A stretch of DNA of 64,000 bases, taken from positions 62,001-126,000 of the forward strand of contig CAJYYA010000008.1 of the NCBI GenBank assembly GCA_913778905.1, written 5' to 3'. Made by a program: the position numbers and the translations under genes. Shown one piece after another: positions 17,938-27,460 of this stretch (its first letter is position 1; each line of letters opens with the position of its first letter). The notes beneath the pieces were generated by a model. It was not told the origin of the DNA. It worked only from the letters and a program-made list of their open reading frames with translations, and searched no databases. Origin of the DNA: an uncultured Naasia sp. (lineage in GTDB: Bacteria > Actinomycetota > Actinomycetes > Actinomycetales > Microbacteriaceae).

Positions 17938-18620
17938 CTCGCACCTCCTTCTGCCGCGGAGGATGCCGCGGGGCTTGCAGTTGTCGCGGCCGCAGATGCG
18001 GCGGACCCGCCCGGCGCGAACGCGAGCATGCGCTGCACGTGGCGGGCGAGGATGTCGGTCTCGAGGTTGACGGGAGCGCCGATGACGAGGGCCCCGAGAG
18101 TCGTGGCGGTGAGCGTCTCGGGGATGAGGCTGACCTCGAACCAGGCCGATGCCTCGGTCGGATCGCTGACGTTCGACACGGTGAGCGAGACACCGGCGAC
18201 CGCGATCGATCCCTTGTCGACGACAAGGGGGGCCAGGTCGGCGGGGAGCGAGAAGCGCAGCACGCGCCAGGTCCCCTGGTCCGTCGCGGAGATCAACTCG
18301 CCGACGCCGTCGACATGCCCCTGAACGATGTGGCCGCCGAGGCGAGCGCCGGCGCGCATGGCCCGCTCGACGTTCACGTCGTCGCCGACATCGACCGATC
18401 CGAGCGCCGACACGGCGAGGGTCTGTCCCATGACGTCTGCCGCGAACCAGTCGTCGCCCTTGTCGACGACGGTGAGGCACACGCCGCCGATCGAGATCGA
18501 GTCGCCGTGGCCCGCGTCGCTCACCGCGAGGGGAGCCTGGACACGCAGGCGGGCGGACCCGTCGCCCTGCGCGTCGAGGGCGACGACACGGCCGCGTTCT
18601 TCGATGATGCCGGTGAACAT
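17934..18620 (-). CDS. ribE: Riboflavin synthase alpha chain
   Basis: 228 residues made of two similar beta-barrel halves. The start MFTGIIEERGRV is diagnostic, and GGHIVQGHVDGVG occurs in the first half. It dismutates two lumazine molecules into riboflavin. The last 25 or so residues, rich in Ala and Ser (after RMLAFAPGG), are an extension beyond the usual end. It begins 1 nt after the ribD stop and overlaps the ribBA start. Confidence 0.95.
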   Translation of the reverse strand: MFTGIIEERGRVVALDAQGDGSARLRVQAPLAVSDAGHGDSISIGGVCLTVVDKGDDWFAADVMGQTLAVSALGSVDVGDDVNVERAMRAGARLGGHIVQGHVDGVGELISATDQGTWRVLRFSLPADLAPLVVDKGSIAVAGVSLTVSNVSDPTEASAWFEVSLIPETLTATTLGALVIGAPVNLETDILARHVQRMLAFAPGGSAASAAATTASPAASSAAEGGAR

Positions 18621-18621
18621 G

Positions 18622-19692
18622 TCAGTTCCTTCCGTCGTCGGGGCGGGCGACGATGCGCACGTCCTCCCCGAGGGTGTCGACCGAGTGGATGCGCAGCTTC
18701 GCGCTCTCGGTGAGTGTGGTGATGCCGAGATCGCCGATCGCCAGCTTCGGGCCGCCGAGCAGGACGGGCGCCAGATAGATGACGAGCTCGTCAGCGAGAC
18801 CGGCCGCGAGGAACGCACCAGCGACGGTGGGGCCGCCCTCGACGAAGACGTTCCGGATCCCGCGTCCCCAGAGGTCGGCGAGGTGGGCGTCGAGGTCGCG
18901 GCCGTCGTACTGCAACGGCGCCAGCGGATGGGCATTCAGGGCGGCCCCCGCCGGGATCGCCCGGGTGCCGAGGACGACGGGCTGCGGCTGATGCTCGAGC
19001 AGTCCGCCGTCGTCCCCGCGCGAGGTGAGGCGGGGGTCGTCGCTGAGGACGGTGCCGGTGCCGACGACGATCGCGCCGGCGGCGGCGCGCCGACGGTGCA
19101 CATCCGCGCGCGAGGCCGCACCGGTGATCCATTGGCTGGTGCCGTCCTCCGCCGCGATCCGTCCGTCGAGCGAGGCGGCCCACTTGACGGTCACGAAGGG
19201 GCGCTGTGAGCGGATCGCGGTGAGCCAGCCGTGCAGGTCGGCCTCGGTCTCGTCACGAAGCACACCGCCGACCACATCGACTCCCGCGTCGCGCAACGTC
19301 TCGGCGCCACCGGCCGCTTCGGGATTCGGATCCGAGAGCGAGTACGCAACGTGGGCGATGCCGGCGTCGATGAGAGCGACGGCGCAGGGACCGGTGCGAC
19401 CCGTGTGATTGCAGGGCTCGAGAGTGACCACGGCCGTAGCGCCGTTCGTCTGTGCGGGGGCGAGCTTGGACAGGGCGTCCACCTCGGCATGCGGGGTACC
19501 CGCACCGCGATGCCAGCCTTCGGCGATGATCGCGCCGTCGGCATCGAGGATGACGCAGCCGACCTGCGGATTCTCACCCCAGCCGGGTCCGCGGCTCGCG
19601 AGCTCGTGCGCGCGGCGCATGGCCGACGCGATGACCGTCGCCGCAGGGCGAGGTGAGGCGTCGAGCGCTGCCCGTGGGGCTGCTCCGCTCAT
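18622..19692 (-). CDS. ribD: Bifunctional pyrimidine deaminase / reductase of riboflavin synthesis
   Basis: 356 residues. The N-terminal deaminase has the zinc motif HAEVDAL and PCNHTGRTGPC. The C-terminal reductase begins at about residue 150 (FVTVKWAASLDGRIA) and ends with VFVEGGPTVAGAFL. It carries out the second and third steps from GTP. ATG 19692 is preferred; ATG 19710 in the same frame adds six residues and cannot be excluded. First gene of the operon, behind the FMN riboswitch. Confidence 0.93.
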   Translation of the reverse strand: MSGAAPRAALDASPRPAATVIASAMRRAHELASRGPGWGENPQVGCVILDADGAIIAEGWHRGAGTPHAEVDALSKLAPAQTNGATAVVTLEPCNHTGRTGPCAVALIDAGIAHVAYSLSDPNPEAAGGAETLRDAGVDVVGGVLRDETEADLHGWLTAIRSQRPFVTVKWAASLDGRIAAEDGTSQWITGAASRADVHRRRAAAGAIVVGTGTVLSDDPRLTSRGDDGGLLEHQPQPVVLGTRAIPAGAALNAHPLAPLQYDGRDLDAHLADLWGRGIRNVFVEGGPTVAGAFLAAGLADELVIYLAPVLLGGPKLAIGDLGITTLTESAKLRIHSVDTLGEDVRIVARPDDGRN

Positions 19693-19780
19693 ATCCGTCT
19701 CGCCTCTCATCGGAATCGGGTCGACTCCGGGGGCACGACGGCTGTCGTGAGCGCATCCCCCACGCGGGCGCGAAGGATGT

Positions 19781-19923
19781 GCGTGCTGCCTCTCATCCAG
19801 ACTTTGACTGTCGGTCCCGGAATTCCACCGGATCGGCCTCGCCGTCATCCCTGTGGAGGGAATCGTGGTGAGGTTCGCGGACTATCACCGCCGGTTCGGA
19901 ATTACACCGACCCCGGAGCACGT
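19781..19923 (-). promoter_or_regulatory. FMN riboswitch (RFN element)
   Basis: Read on the minus strand, the conserved RFN core is clear. The 5' part contains TCGGTGTAATTCCGAACCGG and GCGGTGATAGTCCGCGA. The 3' part contains CCGGTGGAATTCCGGGACCG, then ACAGTCAAAGTCTGGATGAG and AGGCAGCACG. The closing P1 stem pairs CGTGCT with AGCACG. It would sense FMN and shut down ribD-ribE-ribBA-ribH. The 3' edge is about 90 nt before the ribD start, which leaves room for an expression platform. Confidence 0.95.
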
Positions 19924-19935
19924 GTTACTGCTTCT

Positions 19936-19941
19936 GTTATA
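19936..19941 (-). promoter_or_regulatory. -10 element of the riboflavin operon
   Basis: TATAAC on the minus strand lies about 13 nt before the first conserved base of the riboswitch, so the transcript would begin just upstream of the aptamer P1 stem. Confidence 0.55.
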
Positions 19942-20057
19942 GCGGTAACCGCCGGGTGCCCGCTTTATTCCGCGTCATACAGAGGCACGGACGGTCGCCG
20001 CGGTCGGCGCCGGTCAGGCTGAGGGGCGCGGATCGTGTCAGCTCGGCTCAGCTCAGC

Positions 20058-20792
20058 TCAGCTCAGTGCGGCGACCAGTTCGGCGAGACCCGCGATCCGG
20101 ATCACTCCGAGGGTCTCGATGGCCCGCGCGTCGGCCTCCGGGATCTTGCTATCCGTTCGATCGAGCCACACCCCGGTCAGACCCGCGCGGGCCGAGCCGA
20201 TCGCGTCGGTGTGCAGACGGTCGCCGACGTAGACGCACTCGTCGGGCGCCGCGTCGAACAGCGCGACCGCATGTGTGAAGATCCGCTCGTCGGGCTTCGT
20301 GATTCCGACCTCGCCGCTGGCGACGATGTGCTCGAAGCGCTCGCCGATCTCGAGGAATGCGATCTTGCCGAGCTGGAAGTCGAGGTCGCCGTTCGTGATG
20401 ATGCCGAAACGGATTTCAGGCCAGTGCGACCGCAGCTCGTCGAGTGCGAGCAGCGCGTCATCGTGGAGGATCCACGCGTTCCGATAGCCGACGAGGTAGT
20501 CCTCGAACCACGTCTCCGCGGCCCGGTCGTCGGCGAGGTCGACGCCGTACGGGGCGACGAAGTCGCGCGCACGAGCGCGACGTTGGCCCAAGTAGTCGAG
20601 TTCGCCGGAGAGGTACCGGTGATAGTGGTGTTCCTCGAGGTCGTTCCATCTGGCGACTTCGCCCGCGACGGCCTCGTCGTCGAGATCGGGCGCGATGTGC
20701 GCGAGGGTCGTGGCCGCGGCGGCCTCGACCGAGGCGCGGTGGGCGAAGAGCGTGTCGTCGAGATCGAAGAGGATCACGCGGGGGGCGGTCAT
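20058..20792 (-). CDS. HAD-family hydrolase
   Basis: 244 residues. Motif I is ILFDLDDTLFAH (nucleophile and acid/base Asp), motif II GIITNGD, motif III the Lys of GITKPDERIF, and motif IV VYVGDRLHTDAIGS. A helical cap sits between motifs I and II, as in YjjG/pyrimidine-nucleotidase-type HADs. Phosphatase on a small phosphorylated metabolite is likely; the substrate is not known. Its ATG overlaps the upstream GNAT stop (ATGA). The stop lies inside a run of GCTCA pentanucleotides. Confidence 0.85.
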   Translation of the reverse strand: MTAPRVILFDLDDTLFAHRASVEAAAATTLAHIAPDLDDEAVAGEVARWNDLEEHHYHRYLSGELDYLGQRRARARDFVAPYGVDLADDRAAETWFEDYLVGYRNAWILHDDALLALDELRSHWPEIRFGIITNGDLDFQLGKIAFLEIGERFEHIVASGEVGITKPDERIFTHAVALFDAAPDECVYVGDRLHTDAIGSARAGLTGVWLDRTDSKIPEADARAIETLGVIRIAGLAELVAALS

Positions 20793-21352
20793 CTAAAGGA
20801 CTCCTCGGGCCAGTCGCCGGACGGCGCGTCCGGTCGGTTCGCATCACGTACGCCGTGCCACGCGGGGGGTGTGGCGCCGTCGCGGAAGACGACGTTGCTG
20901 GGCCCGAGGCCCGTGTACGCGAAGCCCGTGCGCCGGGCGACAGCGGCGGAGGCGGAGTTGCCGACCAGGCATTCCCAGTGCACGACCGGGGTACCTGTCT
21001 CGGCAAGCCAGTCCACCACGGTCGCCACGGCCTCGGCCATGTAGCCGTGCCCGCGGTGGTCGGCACCGAGCCAGTAGCCGAGGTCGCCGAGATCACGCCT
21101 GTGCGCGATCATCCCCAGCAGTGCGGGGTCACCGTGGCGCCGGACGGCCCACGTCATCTCCGCATCCGCCGCCCATCCGTTCGGCACGTGCGTGTCGACG
21201 AAGTACTCCGCATCCTCGCGGCGGTAGGGCACGGGAAGGGTCATGAAGTGGGCCATCACCGGCTCTTGGCAGAAGCGTGTGATCTCGTCGAGATCCGCTT
21301 CGCAGGGCTGGTCGAGGACGAGACGCGGGCTTCGGAGGACGACCGGTTGCAC
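20789..21352 (-). CDS. GNAT-family N-acetyltransferase (RimJ/RimL-like)
   Basis: 187 residues. The pattern VVLRSPRLVLDQPCEADLDEI at the start and GYWLGADHRGHGYMAEAVATV (acetyl-CoA-binding R/Q-x-x-G-x-G/A variant) fit the RimJ/RimL-type acetyltransferases that modify protein N-termini or small molecules. It starts with GTG 1 nt after the alcohol dehydrogenase stop region and overlaps the HAD gene by 4 nt, so the three genes are probably co-transcribed. Target unknown. Confidence 0.85.
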   Translation of the reverse strand: MQPVVLRSPRLVLDQPCEADLDEITRFCQEPVMAHFMTLPVPYRREDAEYFVDTHVPNGWAADAEMTWAVRRHGDPALLGMIAHRRDLGDLGYWLGADHRGHGYMAEAVATVVDWLAETGTPVVHWECLVGNSASAAVARRTGFAYTGLGPSNVVFRDGATPPAWHGVRDANRPDAPSGDWPEESFR

Positions 21353-21353
21353 G

Positions 21354-22454
21354 TCAGCCCGCCGGTGTCGGCGACGGTGCCGCGGTCGAATCGTGGAGGG
21401 TCCCGTGTGTGCCGGGGATGCCGGGGTCGAGGCGGGCCACGGTCATGCCTGCGGTGTGAGGCCGTCCCATCGCCGCGAGAGCCTCGGGGAGCTCCTCGAA
21501 CGCGATGACACGGCCGACCGCGTCACCGGGAACGAGGCGCCCGGCGGCGATGTCGCGCAGCATGGCCTCGTACTCCGTCACCGCGATCCCGTGGCTACCG
21601 AGGATGACGAGTTCATCGGCGATGACCCGACCCATGGGAACCGACGGGTTCGCGTCGCCGTCGAGCAGGAGTCCGACCTGCACGTGGCGTCCACGGGGGC
21701 GCAGGCTGCGTACCGCATCGGCGAGGGTGTCGGCGCTGCCGAACGCGTCTACTGTGACATGCGCACCGCCGTCGGTGAGATCGCGGATGCGGTCCGCGAT
21801 GTCCGGACCTGCGGTGACTGCGGTGGCTCCGAGGGCCTGAGCGGCGTCGAGCGACCGCTCGCTCACGTCGACCGCGACGACCTCGGCGCCAGCGGCCAAT
21901 GCGACCATCACGCACGACAGACCGACGCCGCCGCAGCCGAAGATCACGACCTTCTCGCCCGGCTGTACGCCGCCCTGCACGTGGAGCGCGTGGTACGCGG
22001 TGCCGAAACGGCATCCGAGACCGGCCGCGTCGACGACGTCCAGCCCGTCGGGCAGTGCGACCAGGTTGAGGTCGGCTTCGACGACGGCCACCCGTTCCGC
22101 GAACGAACCCGGCAGGGTGAAGCCGGGTTGGAGCTGAGAGGTGCACACCTGCGTCGCGCCGACAGCGCACTCGGCGCAACGCCCACACGCGAGGATGAAC
22201 GGCGCTGTCACCCGGTCGCCGACGGCGAAGCGCGTGACCTCCGCGCCGACCGCCGAGACGACGCCCGCGAACTCGTGTCCCGGCACATGCGGCAGCTGCA
22301 CGTCGCTGTCATGACCCTGCCACGCGTGCCAGTCGCTGCGGCAGACACCCGTCGCGAGCACCTGCACGACTGCGCCGCGGGCGTCGCACACCGCATCCGG
22401 TACCTCGCCGACGACGGGCAGCGATGCGAATGTGTCGTACGTGACGGCGCGCAT
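21354..22454 (-). CDS. Zinc-dependent alcohol dehydrogenase (medium-chain family)
   Basis: 366 residues. Catalytic zinc ligands: Cys in ATGVCRSDWHAW and His/Glu in VPGHEF. The structural zinc lobe is CGRCAECAVGATQVC. The Rossmann NAD(P) site is VVIFGCGGVGLSCVMVAL. The tail after about residue 350 (DSTAAPSPTPAG) is an unconserved extension. Starts 11 nt after trpS on the same strand, so it may be read from the trpS promoter. Substrate unknown. Confidence 0.9.
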   Translation of the reverse strand: MRAVTYDTFASLPVVGEVPDAVCDARGAVVQVLATGVCRSDWHAWQGHDSDVQLPHVPGHEFAGVVSAVGAEVTRFAVGDRVTAPFILACGRCAECAVGATQVCTSQLQPGFTLPGSFAERVAVVEADLNLVALPDGLDVVDAAGLGCRFGTAYHALHVQGGVQPGEKVVIFGCGGVGLSCVMVALAAGAEVVAVDVSERSLDAAQALGATAVTAGPDIADRIRDLTDGGAHVTVDAFGSADTLADAVRSLRPRGRHVQVGLLLDGDANPSVPMGRVIADELVILGSHGIAVTEYEAMLRDIAAGRLVPGDAVGRVIAFEELPEALAAMGRPHTAGMTVARLDPGIPGTHGTLHDSTAAPSPTPAG

Positions 22455-22464
22455 CGTGTCCCGC

Positions 22465-23496
<1,032 letters not shown>

Positions 23497-23507
23497 GGAG
23501 TGGCGCG

Positions 23508-23541
23508 GATCCCCGCCGACTGCTGAGTGTCGCGGGGGATG
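23508..23541. repeat. Family A repeat (copy 4, single unit)
   Basis: One forward word, CGACTGCTGAGTGTCGCGGG, without its reverse partner, although the flanking CCCCGC and GCGGGGG can pair. It sits between the trpS promoter and the xth stop at 23544. Confidence 0.6.
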
Positions 23542-23543
23542 GG

Positions 23544-24380
23544 TCAGAGGGCGTAGTCGACGACCACGGGGGTGTGATCGGAGAAACGGGCGTCGTAGCT
23601 GGGGGCGCGGTCGACCGCGTAGCCGACGACGCGGTCGGCGAGGGCCTTCGTGGCGAGCTGGTAATCGATGCGCCAGCCCGTGTCGTTGTCGAAGGCCTGC
23701 CCGCGCCACGACCACCACGTGTACGGCCCGTCGACCTCGCCCGCCTGCTTGCGACCCACATCGACCCAGCCCAGGCCGGCGCCGTCGTTGTAGCCGTCCT
23801 CGTCCTCCGCTCCGACGAACCGGTCGAAGTACGCCCGCTCGTCGGGGAGGAACCCGGCGCGCTTGACGTTGCCCTTCCAGTTGCGGATATCGAGTTTGCG
23901 GTGACCGACGTTGAGGTCGCCGACGACGACGGCGTACTCGCTGTGCGAGGCGAGCTCGGGCAGTCGAGCCTCGAACGCGTCGAGGAAGGCGTACTTGTCG
24001 ACCTGCTTCTGGGTGTCGGCCTCGCCGGAGTGCACGTAGGCGCTCACGACGGTGAGGATCGAGTCGCCGACGCTGTAGTCGGCCTCGATCCAGCGGCCGG
24101 CGGTGTCGAAGTCGTCCGCGCCGATCGCGACGCGATGGATGGAGGCGGCCCCGCGACTCGCGATCGCCACTCCGGCGCGACCCTTCGCACTGGCCTCGTC
24201 GTGCACGATGTTCCAGTCCGGCCCGAGCAGCTGCTCGAGGTCGGTGGTGGAGGCCCGCACCTCCTGGAGGGCGAGGATGTCGACACCGCGGCCGTCGAGC
24301 CAGTCGGCCATCCCGCGTCGGTAGGCGGCGCGGATGCCGTTCACGTTGACGGTGGCGAGGCGAAGATTCGTCGAAGTCAC
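23544..24380 (-). CDS. xthA: Exodeoxyribonuclease III
   Basis: 278 residues of the exonuclease III / AP-endonuclease family. Landmarks: LATVNVNGIRAA, LALQEVRAS (metal-ligand Glu), VVSAYVHSG, VVVGDLNVGHRKLD (catalytic Asp-Asn), WSWRGQAFDNDTGWRIDY and the C-terminal FSDHTPVVVDY (Asp-His pair). It acts in base-excision repair at abasic sites and 3' blocks. The GTG start follows a leaderless TAGGCT box. Confidence 0.93.
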   Translation of the reverse strand: MTSTNLRLATVNVNGIRAAYRRGMADWLDGRGVDILALQEVRASTTDLEQLLGPDWNIVHDEASAKGRAGVAIASRGAASIHRVAIGADDFDTAGRWIEADYSVGDSILTVVSAYVHSGEADTQKQVDKYAFLDAFEARLPELASHSEYAVVVGDLNVGHRKLDIRNWKGNVKRAGFLPDERAYFDRFVGAEDEDGYNDGAGLGWVDVGRKQAGEVDGPYTWWSWRGQAFDNDTGWRIDYQLATKALADRVVGYAVDRAPSYDARFSDHTPVVVDYAL

Positions 24381-24387
24381 CTAAGGA

Positions 24388-24393
24388 AGCCTA
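24388..24393 (-). promoter_or_regulatory. -10 of leaderless xthA transcript
   Basis: TAGGCT on the minus strand ends 7 nt before the GTG at 24380. Confidence 0.6.
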
Positions 24394-24436
24394 GAGGCGG
24401 CATCCGACATGGACGCGGTGAGCGGGGCGGGACCGC

Positions 24437-25648
24437 TCAGCGTGTAGACGGGGCGTCCTTCTTCAGCTTCGGATCCGATTCCATCTCCGCATCGGTCGGT
24501 ACCGCCTCGCGGCGCTTCGCCTCCTCGCGGGCGTCGCTCTCGATCTGCCGCTTGAGACGCCACTTCCGGAACCCTCGTGCGTTCCGGTACTCCTCCTTGG
24601 CCTTCTCCAGGTTGCTGCGGGCCACCAGACGGCGAGCCTCTTCCAGCTTCGTCGCGTGCTCCACCTCGAGTTCCTCGTCGGACAGGCTGCGCGGGTCGAT
24701 CGCGCTGTCCTTCATCCCGACCGAGATCCAGGCCGCGGAGATGAGCATGGCCTGACACGCGAAGTTCAGGAAGATCATGAGCCCGAGGATCGCGAAACCG
24801 GCGAGCAGAGGGTTGGCGCCGGTTCCGCCGACAAGGCCGAGGGTGACTCCCGCCTTGAGCACTCCAAGAGCGGCGGCACCGATGGCGGCCCCCGCGAACA
24901 GACGCTTCGGCGGGATCTTGATGGCGGACAGGATCCGGAACGCCGCGGCCAACGTCGCGAGATCGATCGCGAAGACGATCAGATAGCCGATGGTGCGCGC
25001 GACGATGACGGCGAACAGCGATTCGCGGTCGATGCCGACGAGCTCGAACGCGAATCCGAGAGCCGCGGTGCTCACGACGGACAGCGCCGCGGAGACGAGC
25101 ACCACGGCGCCGAAACCGAGAGCGAGACCCAGATCCTTCAGCTTCTGCACGACGATCGGAGCGGCCAGGGGAGGCATGTCGAAGATTCGGCGTATGGCGT
25201 CCCGCATGGAGGCGAGGAAGCCGACCGCGGTCAGTAGCAGGCCGACGAGCGCGATGGCGGCCGTCCAGGTCAAGCCGGAACTCTTCGTGAGGGCGCTCGG
25301 CTGGATGAGTCCGGTCTCTCCGACTACACCGGGCACGGCGCTGTTGATGGCCCTGAAGATCTCCTCTTGTAGTCCCACGTCGGACGCGATCACGAAGCCG
25401 AGCACCGAGAACGCCACCCAGATGGCTGCGAAGAGGGCGAACACCGCTTGATAGGTCATGCCCGCCGCGAGCAGGGCTCCGCCCTGCGCCGCGTAGTGCA
25501 TGAACGTCCGCACGATCCGCAGAGCCATGATCTTCGCGACGATCGCGGCGAAACCGGTCGGCACCTCCCGCGGAGCGGGCTTGGCTCCCATCGCCGTGGT
25601 GCTCGACTCCTCGTCTCTGACCGCCTGCGCGTCGGGATTGCGTGCCAT
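24437..25648 (-). CDS. YihY/BrkB-family inner-membrane protein with charged C-terminal tail
   Basis: 403 residues. The membrane part (about 30-315) has the usual six-helix YihY/BrkB pattern: MHYAAQGGALLAAGMTYQAVFALFAAIW early, TAAIALVGLLLTAVGFLASMRDAIRRIF, and FAIDLATLAAAFRILSAIKIPPKRLFAGA. The last 85 or so residues are strongly charged and helical (DEELEVEHATKLEEARRLV onward), probably a cytoplasmic coiled coil. Despite old names (virulence factor, ribonuclease BN), no enzyme activity is established for the family. Confidence 0.88.
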   Translation of the reverse strand: MARNPDAQAVRDEESSTTAMGAKPAPREVPTGFAAIVAKIMALRIVRTFMHYAAQGGALLAAGMTYQAVFALFAAIWVAFSVLGFVIASDVGLQEEIFRAINSAVPGVVGETGLIQPSALTKSSGLTWTAAIALVGLLLTAVGFLASMRDAIRRIFDMPPLAAPIVVQKLKDLGLALGFGAVVLVSAALSVVSTAALGFAFELVGIDRESLFAVIVARTIGYLIVFAIDLATLAAAFRILSAIKIPPKRLFAGAAIGAAALGVLKAGVTLGLVGGTGANPLLAGFAILGLMIFLNFACQAMLISAAWISVGMKDSAIDPRSLSDEELEVEHATKLEEARRLVARSNLEKAKEEYRNARGFRKWRLKRQIESDAREEAKRREAVPTDAEMESDPKLKKDAPSTR

Positions 25649-25655
25649 TCGAACA

Positions 25656-25661
25656 ACACTA
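25656..25661 (-). promoter_or_regulatory. -10 of leaderless brkB-like transcript
   Basis: TAGTGT on the minus strand ends 7 nt before the ATG at 25648. Confidence 0.5.
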
Positions 25662-25752
25662 ATGAGGCCCCTGGACGCCGCCTGGGAATGATGTACGAAC
25701 GACTCGCGGATGGATCGAACGAGACGGCATCCTCATTCTTCGAGGAGGACAC

Positions 25753-26619
25753 ATGCTCGGTCTGTTCGGACGGAAGAAGGAGCCGGAGTTCGTCCTTCGC
25801 GTGGATCGCGACAGCGTCGCCATGGGGGACGACGTCGAGAGCCACGCGTACGAGATGGTGCTCCCCTGCGGCACCTCGATCTCGGAGGCGGTCGACCTGG
25901 CATCGCCATCGGTCGGTGCGCCGGGATGGTCGTGGATCGCGGTGCTGGGTGGAACCCCGGTGGCCGTCTGGTCGGTGGACGGGGGAGCGCGTCTGCTCGT
26001 CGCCGATGCCCCGTTCGGTCCGCCGCACGGCGAGATCGACCTCTTCTTCCGCTATTTCGTGCAGATCGATCCCGAGTGGCTCTACTGGGAGCTGCGCAAC
26101 GGAGCAGCGCCCGACCGCCGCGCTCTGGAGGAGGCGTTCGCGGGCCACGCGGCTCGCCGCCGTGAGGTGGCCGACCGGGCACGGGAGGCCTCGACGACGG
26201 AGCGGTTGCTCGGCGAGGAATGCGTCGCGGTCCTGACTCGTCTCGGCGTCGTCTTCGACCTCCACCACGACCGCCTCTGCCGGTTCGACTTCGTCGGCAC
26301 GAGTTGGCGCATCGAGCGGCTCGACACCATGACCCGCGTGACGATGGGCGGCGGCCACGCGACGGGCTCCTTCCGGCCGTCGTCGTGGGCGGAGAAGTGG
26401 TTGGTCGCGGCGATCGGGGCGCGGTTGCGATTGATGGCGGGGCGGGATCCGCTGCCCTCCTTCGATCTGCGCCCGGCACCCGAGCTCCGCCCGCAGCCGC
26501 ACATGTGGTCGGTGACGGGAGCCGACACCATCCAGGTCAGTGACGGCACGGGCCTCCTGCTGTACCACTTCGTCGCCGGCCGCTCCTTCTCGGAGATCCT
26601 CTCCGAGCTCGACCTCTGA
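25753..26619 (+). CDS. Unrecognised cytoplasmic protein
   Basis: 288 residues that I do not recognise. No signal peptide or membrane segment. It opens MLGLFGRKKEPEFVLRVDRDSVAMGDDVESH, followed by alternating strands with many Trp and Phe (GAPGWSWIAVLGGTPVAVWSVDGG), a charged helix (ALEEAFAGHAARRREVADRA) and a second strand-rich half. The composition resembles two similar beta-rich modules flanking a helix, but no motif marks an active site. A strong GAGGAGGAC precedes the ATG. It is read away from brkB and ends just before the family B palindrome array. Confidence 0.7.
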   Translation: MLGLFGRKKEPEFVLRVDRDSVAMGDDVESHAYEMVLPCGTSISEAVDLASPSVGAPGWSWIAVLGGTPVAVWSVDGGARLLVADAPFGPPHGEIDLFFRYFVQIDPEWLYWELRNGAAPDRRALEEAFAGHAARRREVADRAREASTTERLLGEECVAVLTRLGVVFDLHHDRLCRFDFVGTSWRIERLDTMTRVTMGGGHATGSFRPSSWAEKWLVAAIGARLRLMAGRDPLPSFDLRPAPELRPQPHMWSVTGADTIQVSDGTGLLLYHFVAGRSFSEILSELDL

Positions 26620-26633
26620 CCGGCGCCCTCGCG

Positions 26634-26724
26634 CTCAGCAGTGAGAACCGCGCCTCAGCAGGAACAAAAGCCGGGATTAGTCCTGCTGATGTGTCGAAGC
26701 TCCTGCTGAGCGCAAGGTCAGGAG
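26634..26724. repeat. Family B palindromic repeat array, left copy
   Basis: Two forward words (CGCTCAGCAGTGA, GCCTCAGCAGGAAC) are followed by two reverse words (TCCTGCTGATGTG, TCCTGCTGAGCGC). It begins 15 nt after the stop of the upstream gene and ends about 25 nt before the stop of the DUF559-type pseudogene. Outer arms GCGCTCAGCAG and CTGCTGAGCGC are perfect. Confidence 0.75.
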
Positions 26725-26748
26725 GGGACGAACCATTGGGAGGGAGCT

Positions 26749-27250
26749 TCACCGCTGGGCGAGGGCGGCGCGCACGGTGTCGAGCACCAGATCCCAGTCG
26801 TAGAAGACTTGGGCATAGCTGAAGTGGAGGACGGTGAAGCCCCGTTGCTGCAGGAGCGCGGTGCGGCGCCGGTCCCGTCCGAACGCTTCCTGTTGAGCGT
26901 GCGTCTCGCGCCCGTCGAGCTCGAGTACCAACCAGCCGTCGACGAGGAGATCGACGCGTCCGATCCCCGGTCAGTCGACGGCCCGACGCCGATCGCGGCA
27001 TCAGCAGATGGAGGCCCGAATCCGGCGGTATCCACGCCCCGTACAGGCGGAGCGCAGACACGCAGCCGAGCCGGCCACCCAGCCGCATCGCGCGGATCAG
27101 CTGAGCGTCGGTTCCGGGTTGCGCATACCATCCGCGGTGCACCTGCCAGAGACGTCCCTCGTGGACCTCGCGCTCGACGGCAGCGCGCCCCATGCCGCGG
27201 CGACGGAGTTCGGACGTGGGGATCAGAGGCGTCGTGAGGAGACGGGTCAT
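26749..27250 (-). pseudogene. DUF559/AbiEi-type protein gene, internally deleted and frameshifted
   Basis: The first about 90 residues (MTRLLTTPLIPTSELRRRG, then WQVHRGWYAQPGTDAQLIRA and CVSALRLYGAWIPPDS) match the N-terminal winged-helix type of actinobacterial AbiEi-like proteins. The last about 68 residues, in another frame (GRVDLLVDGWLVLELDGRE, then RRRTALLQQRGFTVLHFSYA), match their nuclease-like DUF559 end. About 110 residues between them are missing and the frame changes near 26971-26990, so no full product can be made. Intact relatives run near 290 residues. Both sides carry family B palindromes. Confidence 0.8.
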
Positions 27251-27345
27251 CCGCCCATGGTGGGCATCCAGATCCCTTGGGCCGCGGGGGTGCCGCTCAC
27301 CTGGGGACAGGGCGCGTGACATCCCGCCTGGGGAGGCCACGAGCT

Positions 27346-27460
27346 TCCCCGCGCTCAGCAGGAACAGCAACACCTCAGCAGGAACGAATCGTCGGATTCA
27401 TCCTGCTGAGGTGTCGAACTTCCTGCTGAGCGCAGGGAGAGTTCCTGCTGAGCGCGAGGG
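27346..27460. repeat. Family B palindromic repeat array, right copy
   Basis: Two forward words (CGCTCAGCAGGAAC, CACCTCAGCAGGAAC) face three reverse words (TCCTGCTGAGGTGT and two of TTCCTGCTGAGCGC). Nested perfect arms are visible: ACACCTCAGCAGGA with TCCTGCTGAGGTGT inside, GCGCTCAGCAGGAA with TTCCTGCTGAGCGC outside. It runs up to the sdhB stop and could end sdh transcription. Confidence 0.8.

Noticed and set aside
20037-20066. GCTCA pentanucleotide repeats at the HAD gene end as a phase-variation site
   Set aside because: The stop lies in the second unit from the coding side, so gain or loss of later units does not change the protein.
26634-27460. CRISPR array
   Set aside because: Words are short, occur in both orientations and have no regular spacers; no cas genes.
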